Positions 13,026 to 14,121 of a stretch of DNA of 14,121 nt are shown piece after piece. The notes under the pieces were generated by a model, which saw only the letters and a list, made by a program, of their open reading frames with translations, had not been told where the DNA came from and ran no database searches. Position numbers and translations under genes: made by a program. Source of the DNA: Deltaproteobacteria bacterium (lineage in GTDB: Bacteria; Desulfobacterota; Dissulfuribacteria; Dissulfuribacterales; UBA3076); NCBI GenBank assembly GCA_021159445.1, contig JAGGRV010000530.1:1-14121 (forward strand). The letters run 5' to 3'. Every line of letters begins with the position of its first letter. Position 1 is the first letter of the stretch.

Positions 13026-13367
13026 ATGATCCCTATTATTTGTCGTCTTGAAGACTTGATTAAGATGGCCCAAGAAGGAAAGAAGGTAGAGGGAGATGTT
13101 GTCCTCCACAAGGTACCTGTTACTTTAAAGACACATCCGGAGGCAGGAATAACCGAAGACCAGGAGGCCTTCTTGCTCAATGCCGCATATCGTTTTCATG
13201 CAGAAGGCATGACTTATTCAGTTAGCAAGAATTATGTCACGGTCTTACCCACCGCGTCCGTGAATGTTGCTCATAGCAATCGTGCCATCGCAAATGACCG
13301 TCTCAAGGCAGACTATAAACGCTTGAGTACTGCGGGCATATCAGTGGAAGAAAAGTATTTCGAGTAG
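13026..13367 (+). CDS. Unknown 113-residue cytosolic protein
   Basis: ATG 13026 is preceded by GAGAGGAG at ~10 bases; reading from the earlier in-frame ATG at 12945 region would absorb that site and a hydrophobic stretch unlike the rest, so the shorter start is chosen. There is no signal peptide or membrane span. Visible features: R-L-E-D-L-I-K-M-A-Q-E-G-K-K (7-20), E-G-D-V-V-L-H-K-V-P-V-T-L-K (22-35), D-Q-E-A-F-L-L-N-A-A-Y-R-F-H (45-58), S-K-N-Y-V-T-V-L-P-T-A-S (67-78), and a helical C terminus I-A-N-D-R-L-K-A-D-Y-K-R-L (88-100). It is well formed, with normal codon use and no decay, in contrast to the remnants upstream. I do not recognise a family. It may be co-transcribed with the HPF-like gene 204 bp downstream, but nothing proves this. 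Confidence 0.75.
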   Translation: MIPIICRLEDLIKMAQEGKKVEGDVVLHKVPVTLKTHPEAGITEDQEAFLLNAAYRFHAEGMTYSVSKNYVTVLPTASVNVAHSNRAIANDRLKADYKRLSTAGISVEEKYFE

Positions 13368-13571
13368 TCACACAGGGCCTGAAAGCCAGCTGCCCGCTCC
13401 TGTACATGGTAACATCCATAGCGTTTTCGAGTAATGCAAGACCATGGGAAAGGAGAGTGATTTCCTGTTAGCTCTTACCAACTGGATATATCCGGGTATC
13501 ATTTCTGACAGGGGCTCCGGTTACGGTTCAGGGCGACAAAAGCCATGGTTTGCTGACGTAAGGAGGATAAA
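13368..13571 (+). other. Gene-free spacer before the HPF-like gene
   Basis: I see no convincing gene, repeat or terminator. A short frame from ATG 13444 reads 52 codons and overlaps the next gene by ~30 bases. AAGGAG lies inside it, not before it, so I do not call it. AGGAGG at 13561-13566 is the ribosome site of the next gene. Confidence 0.4.
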
Positions 13572-14121
13572 ATGGACCGCCGCATTGAAGCCTTCAACAT
13601 AACTTTGCTACCAGAGTGGGAGAAAAAAATTGACGAGGAAATCAGCAAGATCCAAAAGCACCATCCTGGTATTGTGCACCACTTTCGCATATCCTTAATT
13701 GGGACTAAACACCAGCGCCACGGCCTTTTCGAGATACATATGGTAGCCTCAGCGCCAAGGGACACGTTTGTAGTCAAACACAAAGATGAAAAGGTGAGAT
13801 CGCTGATAGTTTCGTGTTTTGATGTCCTGGACCGTCAACTCAGAGAATACGATCGCAAGCGACAAGGAATGGTGAAGTACCATGAAGACCACCCTGTTGG
13901 TATTGTCAGAGAGATCCTATCTGCCGAAGGCTATGGCATTATCGAAAACCCGGATGGCGAAGATATTTATTTTCATCGTAATGCTGTCAAGGATATGGCA
14001 TTTGATGATCTCGTAGAGGGTGATTCAGTGATGTATGCAGAAGAAATGGGAGAAAAGGGCCTCCAGGGTAACCGTTCACACTCCCTGGCAGCCGATAGGC
14101 TTTTGCAGGGTTTCAACCGCG
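13572..14121 (+). CDS. HPF/RaiA-like ribosome-associated protein fused to cold-shock domain (partial, 3' cut)
   Basis: The first 183 residues are open to the window end with no stop, so the gene is incomplete here. Residues 1-98 fit a hibernation-promoting-factor fold: M-D-R-R-I-E-A-F-N-I, a helix with E-E-I-S-K-I-Q-K, strands H-H-F-R-I-S-L-I-G and G-L-F-E-I-H-M-V-A, and a second helix R-S-L-I-V-S-C-F-D-V-L-D-R-Q-L. Residues ~109-172 are a cold-shock domain with RNP1-like G-Y-G-I-I-E and RNP2 D-I-Y-F-H-R-N-A, then V-E-G-D-S-V. AGGAGG lies 5 bases before ATG 13572. The fusion suggests binding to both the ribosome and RNA or single-stranded nucleic acid under stress. This is inference from domains; no regulator is visible. 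Confidence 0.85.
   Translation, partial: MDRRIEAFNITLLPEWEKKIDEEISKIQKHHPGIVHHFRISLIGTKHQRHGLFEIHMVASAPRDTFVVKHKDEKVRSLIVSCFDVLDRQLREYDRKRQGMVKYHEDHPVGIVREILSAEGYGIIENPDGEDIYFHRNAVKDMAFDDLVEGDSVMYAEEMGEKGLQGNRSHSLAADRLLQGFNR

Noticed and set aside
13444..13602. 52-codon frame before the HPF-like gene
   Set aside because: No ribosome site before ATG 13444; it overlaps the better supported gene and has no recognisable motif.
1..14121. Defence system, toxin-antitoxin, prophage, tRNA or rRNA
   Set aside because: No nuclease, antitoxin, phage structural, integrase or transposase gene and no cloverleaf was seen. The signalling and repeat content does not assemble into a known or clearly new defence locus.

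Overview
The window looks like a chromosomal segment from a Desulfobacterota-type (former Deltaproteobacteria) genome. This is inferred from gene content: an NfeD-slipin pair, a lysS-lolC operon, a BCAM0308-type zinc-ribbon protein, several stand-alone receiver proteins and many decaying repeats. No taxonomic marker other than lysS is present, so the assignment is tentative.

Positions 1-4440 hold a GDT1/UPF0016 cation exporter on the + strand. It converges on a minus-strand block: nfeD (membrane serine protease) and a slipin, translationally coupled by ATGA; then a family-4 Fe-S uracil-DNA glycosylase; then a VanZ-like membrane protein. Two MITE-like inverted-repeat elements (about 3006-3219 and 4485-4693) and loose copies of their ends sit in the gaps and touch the gene boundaries. 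Positions 4699-7750 form a + operon with a very good sigma-70 promoter: lysS, a LolC/LolE-type lipoprotein-release permease, and a 58-residue conserved-looking small protein. No LolD ATPase follows lolC here. A 72-bp GACAGGAT-type hairpin repeat separates this operon from the next block.

Positions 7900-12441 are a minus-strand signalling block. In transcription order it encodes a BCAM0308-like zinc-ribbon protein, a broken histidine kinase, a receiver-PAS-histidine kinase, a NarL-type response regulator, a small unknown protein fused in frame to a decayed receiver, a receiver-only protein, and a 101-residue unknown. The kinase and NarL regulator overlap and are probably a cognate pair. The kinase has lost, or never had, a standard start codon for its full-length form: the first codon after a good Shine-Dalgarno is ATA. 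A 149-bp MITE with an exact 8-bp target duplication lies between the decayed receiver and the intact receiver gene.

Positions 12542-12948 (+) are gene debris: the tail of an unidentified protein and the first ~44 codons of alanine dehydrogenase (ald), with the start as ATA and an internal TAG. The window ends with a 113-residue unknown protein and the first 183 residues of a ribosome hibernation factor-like (HPF/RaiA) protein fused to a cold-shock domain, cut by the window edge. The clearest biology beyond ordinary annotation is the active erosion of this locus by small inverted-repeat elements and point mutations, not a recognisable new multi-gene system.
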